Source of the DNA: Turnera subulata
Lineage: Eukaryota; Streptophyta; Magnoliopsida; Malpighiales; Passifloraceae
DNA: 64,000 bases
Assembly (NCBI GenBank): GCA_028386065.3
Contig: JAKUCV010007371.1
Location: 47,675-111,674, forward strand
Direction of reading: 5' to 3'
Part shown: piece after piece, positions 35,163 to 47,424 of the stretch
How positions within the stretch are numbered: the stretch's first letter is position 1
Layout: the number at the start of each line of letters is the position of its first letter
Position numbers and translations under genes: made by a program
The notes under the pieces: model-generated
The model's database searches: none
Told to the model about the DNA's origin: nothing
The model's input: only the letters and a program-made list of their open reading frames with translations

Positions 35163-35935
35163 CCCGAAATCCTGATTAGCAGAGAGATACTACAGGTCGC
35201 AGCAGCTCTCGCAATACCTGTCAACAAAACCTGTCGCCTACCAGCGGATGTCAGCAGCACTTCCTTGGTTCGACAGTTTACCATAGCACTGTACGTGGAC
35301 AACCAATCCATCCCCAAAATAATACCGAAACCTCCCATGTTCATCACAACCAACCGTGCAAGAAAAACCGCATTGTCATACGAAAGTGAAACGTCTCTGC
35401 ACACATGGGTTAACCTGACCATTATATCCGCAGGTAACCTACCCCTCATCGAACAAGTTAAACTCTCTTCTGCACAGTTATGTTGTATTACAAAACTTTG
35501 CGCGACAAACGAATGCGTAGCACCAGGATCAATCAAAGTATATGCAATGCTACCAAAGACTGTAAAAGTACCTGTCATAACATCGGCATTCTCTGGATCC
35601 TCATCAGCGGTGATCACAAATGCTCTCGGCACTGCTGCACTCTGATTCATGGCTGACTGGGTTCTAGCAGGAACAGCTCCACGTCCTCGACCTCGGCCTC
35701 GGCCAACTCGAGAACCACTAGGAACACTGGCAACTGAAGCTTGCACTGTCTGAGCAGGTGCCGTTCCTTCAGATCTTCCCAACTTGGGACAAGAATATCG
35801 GTAGTGCCCAACTTCGTTACACTCATAGCACCTCACCTGAGACAGAGGAAGTCTCGGGCGAGTATTCCCAGACGAAGTCCCTCCAGACTGTTTAAGAACT
35901 ACCTCGGTTGTTGTAGGTGTTGTTGTTCCATCCAC
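35159..35935 (-). pseudogene. Tekay zinc knuckle and aspartic protease region
   Basis: A 258-codon frame has CYECNEVGHYRYSC (CCHC) near residues 30-43 and an arginine/glycine stretch (GRGRGRGRG). The protease motif LIDPGATHSFV follows, then IILGMDWLS. It overlaps the reverse-transcriptase frame by four bases in a different frame, so a frameshift has split the original polyprotein. Confidence 0.85.
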
Positions 35936-36754
35936 GTCCCTGGCTTACTGGCATAAATAGGCTCTGTCCATATCCTGACCGGTTGGCTGGTGTCTGGAAC
36001 CTCTTATTCTGTCCTCCAAAACTCTGTGCATCTTGCCTCTTACGGATCTCCTGTTGCTCTCTCTCATTGCCCAGCCAGATAATCTCAGCTCTCAAGGCAT
36101 CTGATAGCATATCCTGGTAAGTCTCGTAAACCTTGCACCCCATGACTGTCTGGATACCAGATCGAAGACCATCCTAGAAATGTTTACATCTGGCCTCCGG
36201 AGTAGATACAAACTCACTGGCATAGATGGGCAGGCGATTGAACTTGATCTCATACTCGTTGACCGTCTGTTCTGCCCCCTGTTGTAGCCCTAGAAACTCT
36301 CGCTTTAGCTGGTCCTGGTACGCCTCAGAAACAAACTTCCTTCGGAACATCTCCATGAACTGATTCCATGGCATAGTGATAGGTGTCGGCAGATCCCTGG
36401 TTGCAGACTCCCACCAATCAACGGCAACTCCTCTGAACATAGCAGCGACATATCTGGCCCACTTGTCATTCCTGCACGTGAGTTTCAGCATAACCCAGTT
36501 CATCTGTCTGAGCCACTGATCAGCATCCTGTGGTGTGGTAATACCAGTAAAAATCTCTGCCCAAGCTTTTCCAGCTTCGTATACACTGGATCCTCGACAG
36601 GTCCCTGGTTTTCCTGTTCCCGAGCTTCCATAGCATCAATACGAGCATCCCTGGCATCTTGCCTTTGCAGAATCTGAGTTACCACGTTTAACATCTGCGT
36701 AGGGTCTCCCAAAGGAAGAATCGGAGGGTGTTCCGAACCTCCCGCAACTTCCAA
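35892..36754 (-). pseudogene. Tekay gag (three frame pieces)
   Basis: Pieces at 36500-36754 (start MEVAGGSEHPPILPLGDP), 36174-36503 (MFRGVAVDWWESATRDLP, FRRKFVSEAYQDQLKREFL) and 35892-36143 together cover a plant gypsy gag. It is related to the gag relic at 15431-16276. Frame changes and at least one stop between pieces make it non-functional. Confidence 0.8.
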
Positions 36755-36825
36755 CGGTTGGTCTACCGATACCTGATCGTCACAGTTATGTCCCTAATGA
36801 CCTACTGCCTGCTCCTCTACCAAAC

Positions 36826-39480
36826 TGAAGCGCCCCGACCCGTATTTACCAAACACAGTAAACACGTGCCGAAACTATTCTTATTGATAGAACAGACAGT
36901 ACATCGCAGTCAAAATACTACACAGTGAATCCAAATACAATAGAAGTTCCCAAGACATTATCCGTCACCCATACTTGGGGACCATTATTCAATCCACACC
37001 CTCAAAGCTCATCAGCAGCAGTAAAATATAGAACAAACAACATCATAGGCATAATAGGAAAGCAGCAACACAGCAACACAACAGCATGTATAATACAGCA
37101 GCGGAAGTCTTATATGCACATGTAGCGGAGGTATGGATCCGGGGTCAGGTGGAGAAGAAGCAGCAGCCATCGAACATCGTACCTAAACTACGAAACAACT
37201 TAACCTACAGGATGAAACCCCGCAGGCGAGGGGTGAGTCCGAAGTGCTCACCGACCATGGATAAACAGAGATATGCAGGAAACCATAATACTTTCGAAGA
37301 AAATACCAGTAAAAGACAACTCAAGAATCAACCAAATCATGACTGAGCCAAGACCAAAAGAATAATTATTATTATTACCAATTTTATCTTTCGGGGCCCT
37401 GTCACTGGACAAGCTAGGGTCGTACCTGGTTATTAACTAATTTCGGATGCTAGGCCAAAACACAATCCGGGATCAATATCCTAATAACAAACCAATCCGG
37501 GATCAATATCCCAATATCCAAATCAACCGGGATCAACATCCCCAATAACCAAAACAAACCGGCCATGACACCACAGAACTAGTCTCTAACCATCTAGTCG
37601 TACCACTACTTTCCACATGACAATTAAATCATCTTCTTAAATTCAATTCCAATTCCAATACTCTTTCCTCAATTATCCCACTTTCTTTTATCTCAAGTTA
37701 TTCCACAGACCAATCCATCAGCAATCTCATAACACCAATTATTCACAATTAATAGTTCATCATTAATCACAATATCCACACAACCAATAACACAGTCCAA
37801 CGACAGCAAACAACAATAACCATAGCAGTCAAATAACCAACCAATGACCATCTCAGCAGTTCAATCAAACAACAAAGCACACACAGTATTACAGGCACAT
37901 AACAAGGGTTATCCATCCTCACCTTAGCCGATTATCAATTTTGGAAATGCGCAACAGATTCCAAGTCTGGTTCCTCAGGTAACTGCTCGTTATCAACTCC
38001 GATATCAAACAGTAACATGCACACATAAGATGGTATGCAGATGCCATGCTACTACTGTATGCCAATAAATAAATACTGACTCGTCTCAGTTACTGCCTCG
38101 GGTTATTTCCATTATCTTCATAATTCACCATTTATTATCCATGTGTCAAAATACCATACTATACTTATACCCGGATATTTACCCTGTATTTTATTACCTT
38201 GATAATACCCTTTTCATATTTATTACCCTCAAACTAATTATCTTAATATACTTTATATATATTTAGAAAATTATTTCCAGAATTATATATATTCTCTTTT
38301 CCCAGATTTTAATTTCCCTTTTTTTTTAAACAGAGTGGGCCTATATAGTCTAGCCCAGCCTACCACATGGGCCAACCCAAGCCCCAAACAGGGCCCAGGC
38401 GCCAACCCACGCAGTAGGCCCAGCAACCACCAGCCCAAAACCCATGTCACACCCAGCCCACAACTCGCGACCCAACCATATAGCCCTGGGTCAACCCGAC
38501 CCAACACACGACCCATCCGGGTCGAGTCCTCCTCCAAGCGGGTCTACTAACCTTGGTTACACAGGTGGCGGCGCGACGAACGGGGCAAGGCTGCAACGAC
38601 ACGGGTGGCGCGAGGCGACGGTAGAAAGGGGAATGCGACGAGGAGGGCGCGGTGCTGACGGCTGCGGACGGTGACGAACCAGGAGAGGCGGTGTCGGCGT
38701 GGCGTGCTGTGTGCTGCAGCCACGAGGAGGGCGAGGAGAACGGCAACGAGAGGGAGGATAAGGAGAAGCAGGTGGCCATGGCGACGAGGTGGTGGTGACT
38801 CGGTCGGGTGGAGGTGGTAGGTGGCAGTGGGTGGCGGTTCACGGGGAGGAAAAGAGAAAAAGAAGAGAGGAGCGGAGGGGTGGTGACGTGGCAACTACAG
38901 GTTGGGTGTAGTGTGTTGGGTTTATTTTTTTTTTACTTTCCTTTCTTTCTGGTTTTGTGAATGAATTTCAGTGGTGGTTTGCAGGTGAGGCAGTGATATG
39001 TTGTATGTTGCAGATGAAGTTTTGCAGAGGTGAAGATGGTGGTGATACTGGAAGCCGAATGATACAAGTTAAAGGCTTGCAAACACTGATGAGGCACGGG
39101 CAAGGTACTGGCAACGCACGGGTCACACAAGCAGTTCACAGGTACCACAGGAGAAGGCGGCGGCAGCCTCAATACTGTGCAGCATGTGAGGCGAGTTCTG
39201 TCCGGACCAGAAAATAACCAATATACTGCCTTGACATTATTTCTGGTTCGATAACTTGAGGATAAACCTGACTTTTCTGAAGATTCCTGGACCCGAAAAA
39301 TTCCAACTTTGGTCCGAAAAATCCACAGAAAAATCCCGAACGCGGGACAGGGCTCGGTTTCGGAATCCGAAGCACAAATTACCATAAATTAATTACCCAA
39401 GATTAATTTTAATGGTAAATAGCTGTATAAAAGCTTTTTATAGTACCGGTAAAAAAGCAAAAATTACCCGGGCTGTTACA
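36826..39480 (-). repeat. Tekay LTR, full length (5' LTR of this element)
   Basis: It runs from TGAAGCGCCCCG to GGGCTGTTACA, 2655 bp. On the minus strand it is followed by TTTGGTAGAGGAGC, the likely primer-binding site. Hairpins GGGAT-CAA(C/T)-ATCCC lie at 37499-37512 and 37529-37542, with a decayed one at 37469-37482. A GC-rich island (about 38335-38900) sits in the same relative place as in the other Tekay LTRs but reads differently. Confidence 0.9.
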
Positions 39481-40121
39481 TTTAATATGTTAATTTGTGC
39501 TTTAAATTCATGTGACTTTTCCCCTGTTTGTTGCGATTTCGTTCTTTAGGGATTGCTTACAAGTAAATCTTTGCTTAAATTTTAATCAATGTAGAAGAAC
39601 AATTGGATAGGAAAAAAAATTATTTGGTATATTTTTGAAAATTAGTATTTTATTTCTTTAGTAGTTATTTTAGGGATTAATTATAAGTATAATTTTACAC
39701 AAAATTGAATTAATATGCAAGAACTAAAGATAATTTTATTTGATATATCTCAGGTAAGTACAATTTTTTTTTGTTTAGTAGTTAGGTAAATTATCTATTC
39801 ATTTGTTCTCTATCTAATACTCAAAATTATTCTAATTCTAAATATGCAAAAGAGAATAAAAAGTACTAAAGTAAAATTAATTGTTGTTATTGGAATTACA
39901 TTGATTGGCAGATTTTATAGATACAATTATTTGACAATGGAAAGTAAAAAAGAAATATTAATTTTTTTTATTAGAATTACGTATCAAAATTCCTCATACA
40001 TGGATAATTTATATTTAGCTGAAATTTTATCTCAAAAATCATCACATTAATTATAAACATCATTAGAATTTGTAAATTGGACAAACCATATGAGGGCCGC
40101 CAAGCAAGGCCACCCTCCTTG

Positions 40122-41000
40122 TTTTAAATTTAAAACTAGGCAAATACATCTGGGCGCGGATTGATCTATACCGTGTCTAGGTGCATATTAATCTATATCG
40201 TGTTGCACATGGGTATTCGTAATTAATACAATATGCATTTCTTCTTATTTTTTTCCAGATTTTAGATTTTAATAAATATTTTTTTATTACTGTATTTGTA
40301 TCATTTTTATGTTTGTTTTATTTGTATGAAAATTTTGAGGCTTCAATTTTTAATTAATTTATTTATCTATAACTTAAAGTTATTGTTCTTATTCTTTAAT
40401 TCTTGCAAATTTGCAACAATTTTTGGGATTGTTTTCTTAAGCTAGCATGTGCAGTTTTGCCCGAAACTACATCGTTTTGGAAACACTGAAGCATAAAACA
40501 CACAGTTGCACACGTTTTGGCTGGGAACCCTGATTGATATTCCACACGGTGTCATTTTTTACGGTGCACGGGTGTTTTAGTGACGCTATTTGACAATGGC
40601 TGTGGTTCAAGGGTTGGTCTTCGTGTCTGTATCTTCCTCTCTCTCCCTCATTTTTCTTTTCTTCCCGAAACCTATCTCCTCTCTATTTTCTTTTCCTTTC
40701 TCTCTCTAAAACCCTAACCACAAATTCACCTAACTCCCGCCGTCGCCTACACTTTCTCTTTGCAACTGAATCTTTCCTCTCTCTAATTGTTTTTTTTTTT
40801 CATTCTTTCTTTGAACTCCTTATTACACACTAACCTAACCGCCACTGCCGCCTACACAACATAAACCACCACCCAAAGCCAGTGACCCGTCCCTGACGGT
40901 GGTAGTATCTCTGTCTCCATTTTCCTCCATCCTTCTCCCTTCCAATCGGTTTCGGGAATGTTAGCATGCTTTCGTTGTACGTCGTTTGAGAGTTACGGTG
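40122..41000. other. Spacer with an orphan gene-5'-end-like segment
   Basis: 40122-40440 is AT-rich. From about 40600 the sequence is CT-rich with TCTCTC runs, AAACCCTAACC (40710-40720), and CCGCCGTCGCC text, like a plant 5' leader and first exon. No open frame of useful length follows, and the LTR at 41001 cuts it off. Confidence 0.4.
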
Positions 41001-44000
41001 TGAAACGCCCGTATCCCAAAATAACCAATTAAATTAAATGGATTATAGATAAAGACCAAATTGCCCTTAAGCATATAATATATTATATAATACAACGAGT
41101 ATACAGCGGAAGACAAATACATAAGGAAACATGTAATGAAACGCTATGGATCCGACCTTACAAGAGGAAAGTACTGCCACATGCTGATATGCACTCCTAA
41201 CCAATGATTAGATAACCTATGTAAAGATGTGAGGGGTGAGACCAACCATTGTCTCACCATTACAAATAAACCAAGATATACACATGCACAAATCAACCAC
41301 GAATACACTGGTACATGATAGTAAAAACCACAGTGCACAAAGCAAGTCATCAACAGACTTTTATCCCATGTATGTATTTCGTCATGTTATTATGAGTAGG
41401 ATCCTTAAGATTTAATAGAGTTATATATTTTATTATTAGGGCCCTCTACTATGTGCGTCGGGCGCAGAAGCGAGTGATCAGTCCAGGACTCAACCCAAAA
41501 TACTAATACATCGGAAGGGGTAAGATCCGAAATAAAAACTAACCACTGAAACACCTCAAGTGGCCGACGGCTCTATGAGGGGTGCACTCAGTACATACCA
41601 AGACCAGGTATAAATAACCAAGGGGTACACCCACCTTCTCCAAGCCGATGCCTTTCTGAGGGATGCTCTGAGTAACTAAACTAACCAAGGGGTGCATCCG
41701 TCTAATCCCCAAGGCACCATCTCTGTAATCTTTTTTTTTTCACAGCATAACTCCCGAGGGGTACCCTCTCTCCTGCACGGTGCTACCAGTCAACAGTTCC
41801 ACAGTAAAAATTATTTATCTTTTAGTTTTCCAGCTCAGTAAGTTGTTAATGAATTATATATAAAGTAGTTGTATGATCTTTAACAATTTTTGTATCATGT
41901 GTGTTCCTTTTCCAACAGTACATCTCATGTACTCAAAACAAGATGACAACCATCATAGATACCATCTCATAAAATAAATCACACAACAACAAGTATATCA
42001 TCAATATGCAACCACCCAGTGCAAACAAGACCATACCACACAACAAGTGCACAAAAAAACAACATTTGATACAAAGCAAGAGTTACCACGTTATTTACCA
42101 TGACCGTCAACCCAAGTATCGTAGGCAGTAATGGCATGCCAAGGTTATAAGTCCTCACCTGGATCGCCCAAAAGCTAGCGCTCCGTTCGGTTACTACTTA
42201 GGTATATCCAGTGCCTAAACATATAGTCACAAGTGTCACACACAACCCACACAAACAATAAGAAGACTGCATGCCAATATGGTCCTTAACTCGGCACAAT
42301 AGAAAACTGCTTAAGGCCTAAACCCCAAATTCTTAGAAAATTAAAGACCATTTAGGAACCAATAAATTAGTTTCAAATAATCACCAAGTGCACAAGTCAG
42401 GGCCTCAAAGTCAGAAAATTCCATATAACGTGAATCAAATGGCCTATGTTATGATACCCTTTCTTTCCAAGAAACTGACAAAAACAATGTCCAAAACCCA
42501 TGCGTAAAAACCCAAATTTCATGGTATAAAACTCCAAGTAATGGTTTGTTAAAAAAAAAAAAAAGAATTAACGAAATTGCAAAGAACCCATGTGACATGC
42601 ATTACCCGATAGGGGTGATCAATCGGTTCGGGGCGGTATACCGTACCGATTTTTTGGTCGGTAGGAAAATACTGATGGGACCCTCATACTGACCGACTCA
42701 TACCGTGCCAAAAATTGGGTCATACCGGCTCGGTTCGGTCGGCACACCGACAATACCGAGCCGACTATACATATAAAAGAAAAATAAGATCTGTTAGAAT
42801 ATAAATTGCCAATTAATGGAAAAAATTAAAAATTTTAATTTTAATTTTGCTCGGTCAAAGTTACAAATATAAACCCCAACTATGGAAACTAAGAGCAATT
42901 AGAGCCAAATTTTCCATTACTACAATTATAAATCCTAACAACAATCTTGTCAAATTACAACCAAATCTCCCATTAATACAAATACAGATCTTACCAATAA
43001 TCTTGCCAAAATTACATCGGATCAATTTGCCAAAATTACACTCAAATCTTCCATTAATGCAAATCCAAATCTCAGCAATAATCTTGCAATAATGACCAAT
43101 TTTGATATGCAAAGCCACAATCACACCCTGATCAGCCGGCGAAAACCCATTCGAGACAAAAAAACAAAAGACTGACATAACCAAATTAAACCCATCATCT
43201 CACCGCCATCATCTACCATAAAATCCAGCCAACATACACAACAAGTCTCTCGATTGATTGAGATTTAGAGAAACGAGGGGAAAGAGAGGCGAAGAAAACG
43301 AAGAATAGAGGAAGAAAAGAAAGGAGAGATGGAGAAGAATGAAGGGAGAAAAACTTACACTTGAATCCCTAGCGTATGGTTCACTAAACGGACACGGAGG
43401 TTTTGTTAAAAAGATGAGGCGGGGACCTTTTTTTAAAGAGAGGGCGCGACGGCGGCGGCATGGTGGTTCTGTGAGTTTTGAGCGAGAGAGAGGGTTTGAG
43501 TGAGGGAGAGAGAGAAATAAGAAGAAATTAGGAACCTGTCACTAAAGAGGGATTAGGTTTTTAAAAAAATTGTGAAGTATATGGGTGATTGGGTGTCGAC
43601 GTCGGCTACCGACATACCGACCGACACATACCAACCTTCCTACCGACATTTTGTGGTGCGCTATGGAGCCGAAACAATGAACCTTTTAGAACCTATCTTC
43701 CGATTGATCTGAGCCGATGCGGGTCGGTATCGGCTCGGTGTTTTTGCACTCCCTTAATTACCCATGACCAGGTGCAAATCTACAAAATGTCAATGTTGTA
43801 TCACCAAGGTTTAGTTATCAACAATCAATTTTAAGAGGTAAAAACTCACGTGTTATGCTTAAATCCACATAGGCCAATAAACGGACACATGTACTATTAA
43901 CCAAGAAATCAATTGATGAACAATTGGAAAACCAATTTCATAACCCGAAAGCAAAAACCTAGAAATCCAGGGACCATGAATAACTTTTAAATAAAAGCAA

Positions 44001-44198
44001 CAACCCAACTTGACGATAAATAAAGATGATGATAATTAGGTCATTAGCGGTGAGCATTGGACTCGTATACTACCCATCCATACCAATTTTTTGACAAACA
44101 CACAAACATCTACACCATCAAATTTCCAAGAAGGTAAAATGGGAAAAATAACTTAAAAATTTTTATAAATAAAATTATTGAAAATTCGGGGCATTACA
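41001..44198 (-). mobile_element. Solo-type LTR of a second Tekay-like family, interrupted by a hAT-like element
   Basis: It begins TGAAACGCCCGTATCCC and ends TTCGGGGCATTACA, matching the end layout of the Tekay LTRs (TGAARCGCCC...GTTACA) but with a different body. Without the hAT insertion at 42609-43756 it is about 2.0 kb. No internal coding region lies on either side. Flanks CGGTG and ATAAT do not match, so either it is old or one side is rearranged. Imperfect palindromes GAGGGGTGCACTC and GAGGGGTACCCTC occur at about 41578 and 41756. Confidence 0.6.
42609..43756. mobile_element. hAT-like non-autonomous element (first copy)
   Basis: The left end TAGGGGTGATCAATCGG and the right end (complement TAAGGGAGTGCAAAAAC) are degenerate hAT-type termini. 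Flanks ATTACCCG (42601-42608) and ATTACCCA (43757-43764) make an 8-base TSD with one mismatch. The ends are rich in CGGTA/TACCG pairs, as in the copy at 48428-49506. The middle (43250-43560) is a purine-rich tract that reads like the 5' end of a gene on the minus strand. No transposase was seen. Confidence 0.7.
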
Positions 44199-44259
44199 AT
44201 AATGATATATGGCCCAATTTTCTTTTTCAAAACACAAGGCCCAAATCAGCATTTAAAAG

Positions 44260-46990
44260 TGTAACAGCCCAAGTAAAAATTTCATTTTTACCGGGACTGT
44301 TTAAGTTAATTTATAGTAATTTGCCGTTGAATTTTAATCTTGGGTAATTAAATTATGGTAAATCGAGCATTGGATTCCGAAACCGAGCCTTGTCCCACGT
44401 TCGGGATTTTTCTACGGATTTTACGGACCAAAGTTGGAATTTTTCGGGTCCAGGAATCTTCAGAAAAGTCGGGTTTATCCTTGAGTTAACGGACCAGAAA
44501 TAAAGATAAGTGGGTATACCGGATATTTTCTGGTCCAGGCAGGTCACACTTCACATGCAGCATAGTAACTGCATAATTGAAGCTCAATTATTCAGCCGCC
44601 TCTTCCTATTATACCTGTGATTAACCAGTTGTTTTTCAGCCTATAAAATTAATTTTTCTTCTGCCTACCCAGTGCACCTCATCGCCTCCATCACCATACT
44701 CCTCTTCTTCATTTCCCTCTGCCCAACTTCTGCCCAGCTCTTCTGCAACCTTAGAAACCTGTAAAGAAAAAAAAAACAGCAACACACACCCACAGCCTAC
44801 ACGCCACCGTTTCACCCATCTTCTTTTTCTTTTTTCTTTTCTTTTCTCCTCCCCGAGCCACCACACACCGGCCAAGAACCACCCACCCGAGGCCACCTCG
44901 CCACCATTCCCTCCTTCTCTATTCCTCCTCCTCTCGCCGGCCGCCCTCCCTGCAGCTCGCCATCGCTGCCGAGACGAGACAAACCCGACGAGCTGCCCAT
45001 CGAGCCGTCTCCTTCGTCCCGTGACAGCCGACCACCGAGTTGCACACAGCGCCGCCGCCTCCCTTCATCGCCGTCTTGCTCGTAGCCGGCCTCCCCGCGT
45101 CGCCTGCACCGTCCTCATGCCGTCGCGCCGCTCGTTCCGCCCGTCGCCTCGCGTCGCCGGCCGTTGCATCAAGGTGAGCACGACCCGGTTGCTTGAGACT
45201 TGACCCGTTTCGTGGTCGAGTCGTGACCTGGGTCTGAGCCTTGGGCCGCGCGGGTTCTAGGCCGGGTGTGGCTTGGGCCTGCTATGGTCTGGGCTTTGAC
45301 CTGGGCCTGGTTTTGGGTTTGGGCTAGGTTTTGGATATGGCTTTGGCACCATTGGCCCAGTCCGAAATTTAATTAAAAAAAAAGAAAAGAAAAGAGAGAA
45401 TAAAATCTGGAAAAAAATATAATGGAAAGGAAAATTTATTTTGGAAAATACTATAAGGTGTATATATCATATGGAAGAAAAATAATAATTTGTAGAAATA
45501 ATATTTTGGGAAGTACATGCTTATGGAATAATTCTGGAAAGGGTATTATCAAGGTAATAAAATACCGGAATAATATCCGGGTATAGGTATAAGTATAGAA
45601 TGGTATTTTGGCACTTGAAATAAATGGTGAATGATGATGATAATGGAAAATTAACCGAGGGAGTAACCAAGCCGAGTTTATATTTAATTTTCGAAACACA
45701 ATATTAGCATGGCATTAACATATCATCTTATGTGTGCATATTATTTGAATGATATAGGAGCTGGTAACGAACAGTTTGCTGAGGAACCGGACTTGGAGTC
45801 TATTGGACAATTCCATAATTGAGTAATCGGCTAAGGTGAGGATGGATAACCTTTGTTATGTTGCCTGTAATACTTGTGTGCTTTGTTGTTTGATTAAACT
45901 GTTGAATTATTAATTGTTGGCTGTTTGACTGCTGTTGTTGGATTATGATATTGAATCTGTTGATGCTATGCTGAGATTGATGTTGAACTTTTGACTGTGG
46001 GTAATCGTGAAAAGGATAATGGAAATTGGAATGGAAATTGGAAATTGATTGGAGATGATGATATATTTGTCACGTGGAAAGTAGTGGTACGACCCGATGG
46101 TTTGAAAATTAATTTTGGGATGCTATGATCGGTTACTTGGTTGGCATGATGATGCCTGTGGTTGGGGTATACCGAATACCCAGTGGTTCGGATATACCGA
46201 ATATCCGGTTGGCATGTCGATGCCTGAGGTTGGGGTATACCGAATACCCNTCGGATATACCGAATATCCGGTTGGCATGTCGATGCCTGAGGTTGGGGTA
46301 TACCGAATACCCAGTGGTTTGGATATACCGAATATCCGGTTTTGGGTTGTTGAACCCGGTATGGTAAGAATGGTATGGTTCTCTTTGACCTAGCATCCGG
46401 AATTAATTGATAACCTGGTACGACCCTAGCTTGTCCAGTGACGGGGGCCCGGAAAATAAAATTGGAAATTATGTTAAATATTCTTTTGGTCTTGGCTCAG
46501 TCTTATTTGAGATGTGCTGTTGATTTGCTTGTGTTTGCTTTACTGTATTACATTTGCTTGCATATCACTGTTTATCCTTCGTCGGTGAGCACTTCGGACT
46601 CACCCCTCGCCTGCGGGGTTTCATCCCGTAGGTTAAGTTGTTTCGTAGTTCAGGTATGACGTTCGATGGCTGCTGCTTTCTTCTCCACCTGACTCCGGAT
46701 CCATACCTCCGCTGCATGTGCATATAAGTCTTCCGCTGCTGTGTTATATATGTTGTTGTGTTGCTGCTTTCCTATTTGGCTTATGATGATGTTTATACTG
46801 GATATGCTGCTGCTGTTGAGCTAGTGTGTGATTTGAATAATGGTCCCCGTATATGGGTGACGGATGATGTTTCTGTTGTATTGGATTTACTGTGTAGTAT
46901 TTTGACTGCGATGTACTGTCTGTTCTATCAATAAGAATAGTTTTGGCACGTGTTTGCTGTGTTACGGTAAATACGGGTCGGGGCGCTTCA
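44260..46990 (+). mobile_element. Solo Tekay LTR, opposite orientation
   Basis: It runs from TGTAACAGCCC to CGGGGCGCTTCA on the plus strand, so inverted relative to the LTRs at 9-39 kb. A perfect 5-base TSD AAAAG (44255-44259 and 46991-46995) shows that it is a solo LTR left by recombination between the two LTRs of one element. A GC-rich island lies at about 44820-45260 and an eight-hairpin array at 46143-46337. One undetermined base is at 46250. Confidence 0.9.
46143..46337. repeat. Tandem hairpin array in the solo LTR
   Basis: A unit of about 65 bases holds three hairpins: GGCAT-NNNN-ATGCC (46143, 46211, 46274), GGGTAT-ACCGA-ATACCC (46165, 46233, 46296) and GGATAT-ACCGA-ATATCC (46190, 46253, 46321). 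The middle copy carries the N at 46250, where six or so bases present in the other units are missing. Confidence 0.85.
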
Positions 46991-46995
46991 AAAAG

Positions 46996-47424
46996 TCTAA
47001 TAAGGCTAAGCCTTATATTTGGAGCAAAGCACGATAAGGCTCGCGAGCTTCACAAGTTGTGTATTGATAAAGCTCTAGCTCAACTCGATAGCCCTCCAAG
47101 CTCGACTCAAGCTCGATAAGCACGAATCTAGTTCAAATATCCGCCAAGTCGATCCGAATAGCTCAATTGGTTTACACCCCCTATATGACATAAAAGACTA
47201 AAAATTGCAATAGGCTTTAGCTTAGGGTTTATCTTTGGTTGGTTCTATTTTGAGCCAACCACTAAAAATGTGTGTGTATAAAATAGAATTAGTTAGCGAA
47301 GAAAAAAATTGCTAAGAATTAGAAGTAAAAAACAAATACACCATCAACCGCTATCTGTTATATAATATTTATGCTGAATTTTTTGCACTTCTGGTATAAT
47401 ACATAATGTCATTATTTTGTTAAA
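46996..47424. other. Spacer, possible hAT-MITE relic on the left
   Basis: 46996-47190 has CAAGCTCGA/GAGCTCAA-type text and ends TTTACACCCCCTATA, whose complement resembles a hAT terminus (TAGGGGGTGTAAA). No matching left end or TSD was found. Nothing is coding. Confidence 0.3.

Larger units (their letters stand above)
33736..39480 (-). mobile_element. Tekay-type Ty3/gypsy element with internal deletion
   Basis: A perfect TSD TTTAA flanks the element (33731-33735 and 39481-39485). The right LTR is full length (36826-39480); the left LTR keeps only its outer 570 bases (33736-34305). The internal region keeps gag, protease and reverse transcriptase, but RNase H, integrase and the rest of the 3' LTR are gone. 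The deletion joint at 34303-34305 shares GTC with both parents. It inserted into copy A about 350 bases after the ORF stop. Confidence 0.9.
9091..40121 (+). repeat. Ancestral locus copy A, split by nested insertions
   Basis: Four separate blocks match the sequence near 57.3-63.0 kb in order and orientation: 9091-9232, 20815-21103, 31312-33735 and 39481-40121. Together they make about 3.5 kb. They include a TATA box, a 5' exon, an intron, an ORF and a 3' end reading TGAGGGCCGC...CCTTG (40091-40121), which is also seen at 62941-62974. The insertions between blocks are the Tekay composite, the Helitron and the deleted Tekay. Copy B has A-side text running straight across each junction, so the insertions are directly visible by comparison. 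Confidence 0.8.
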
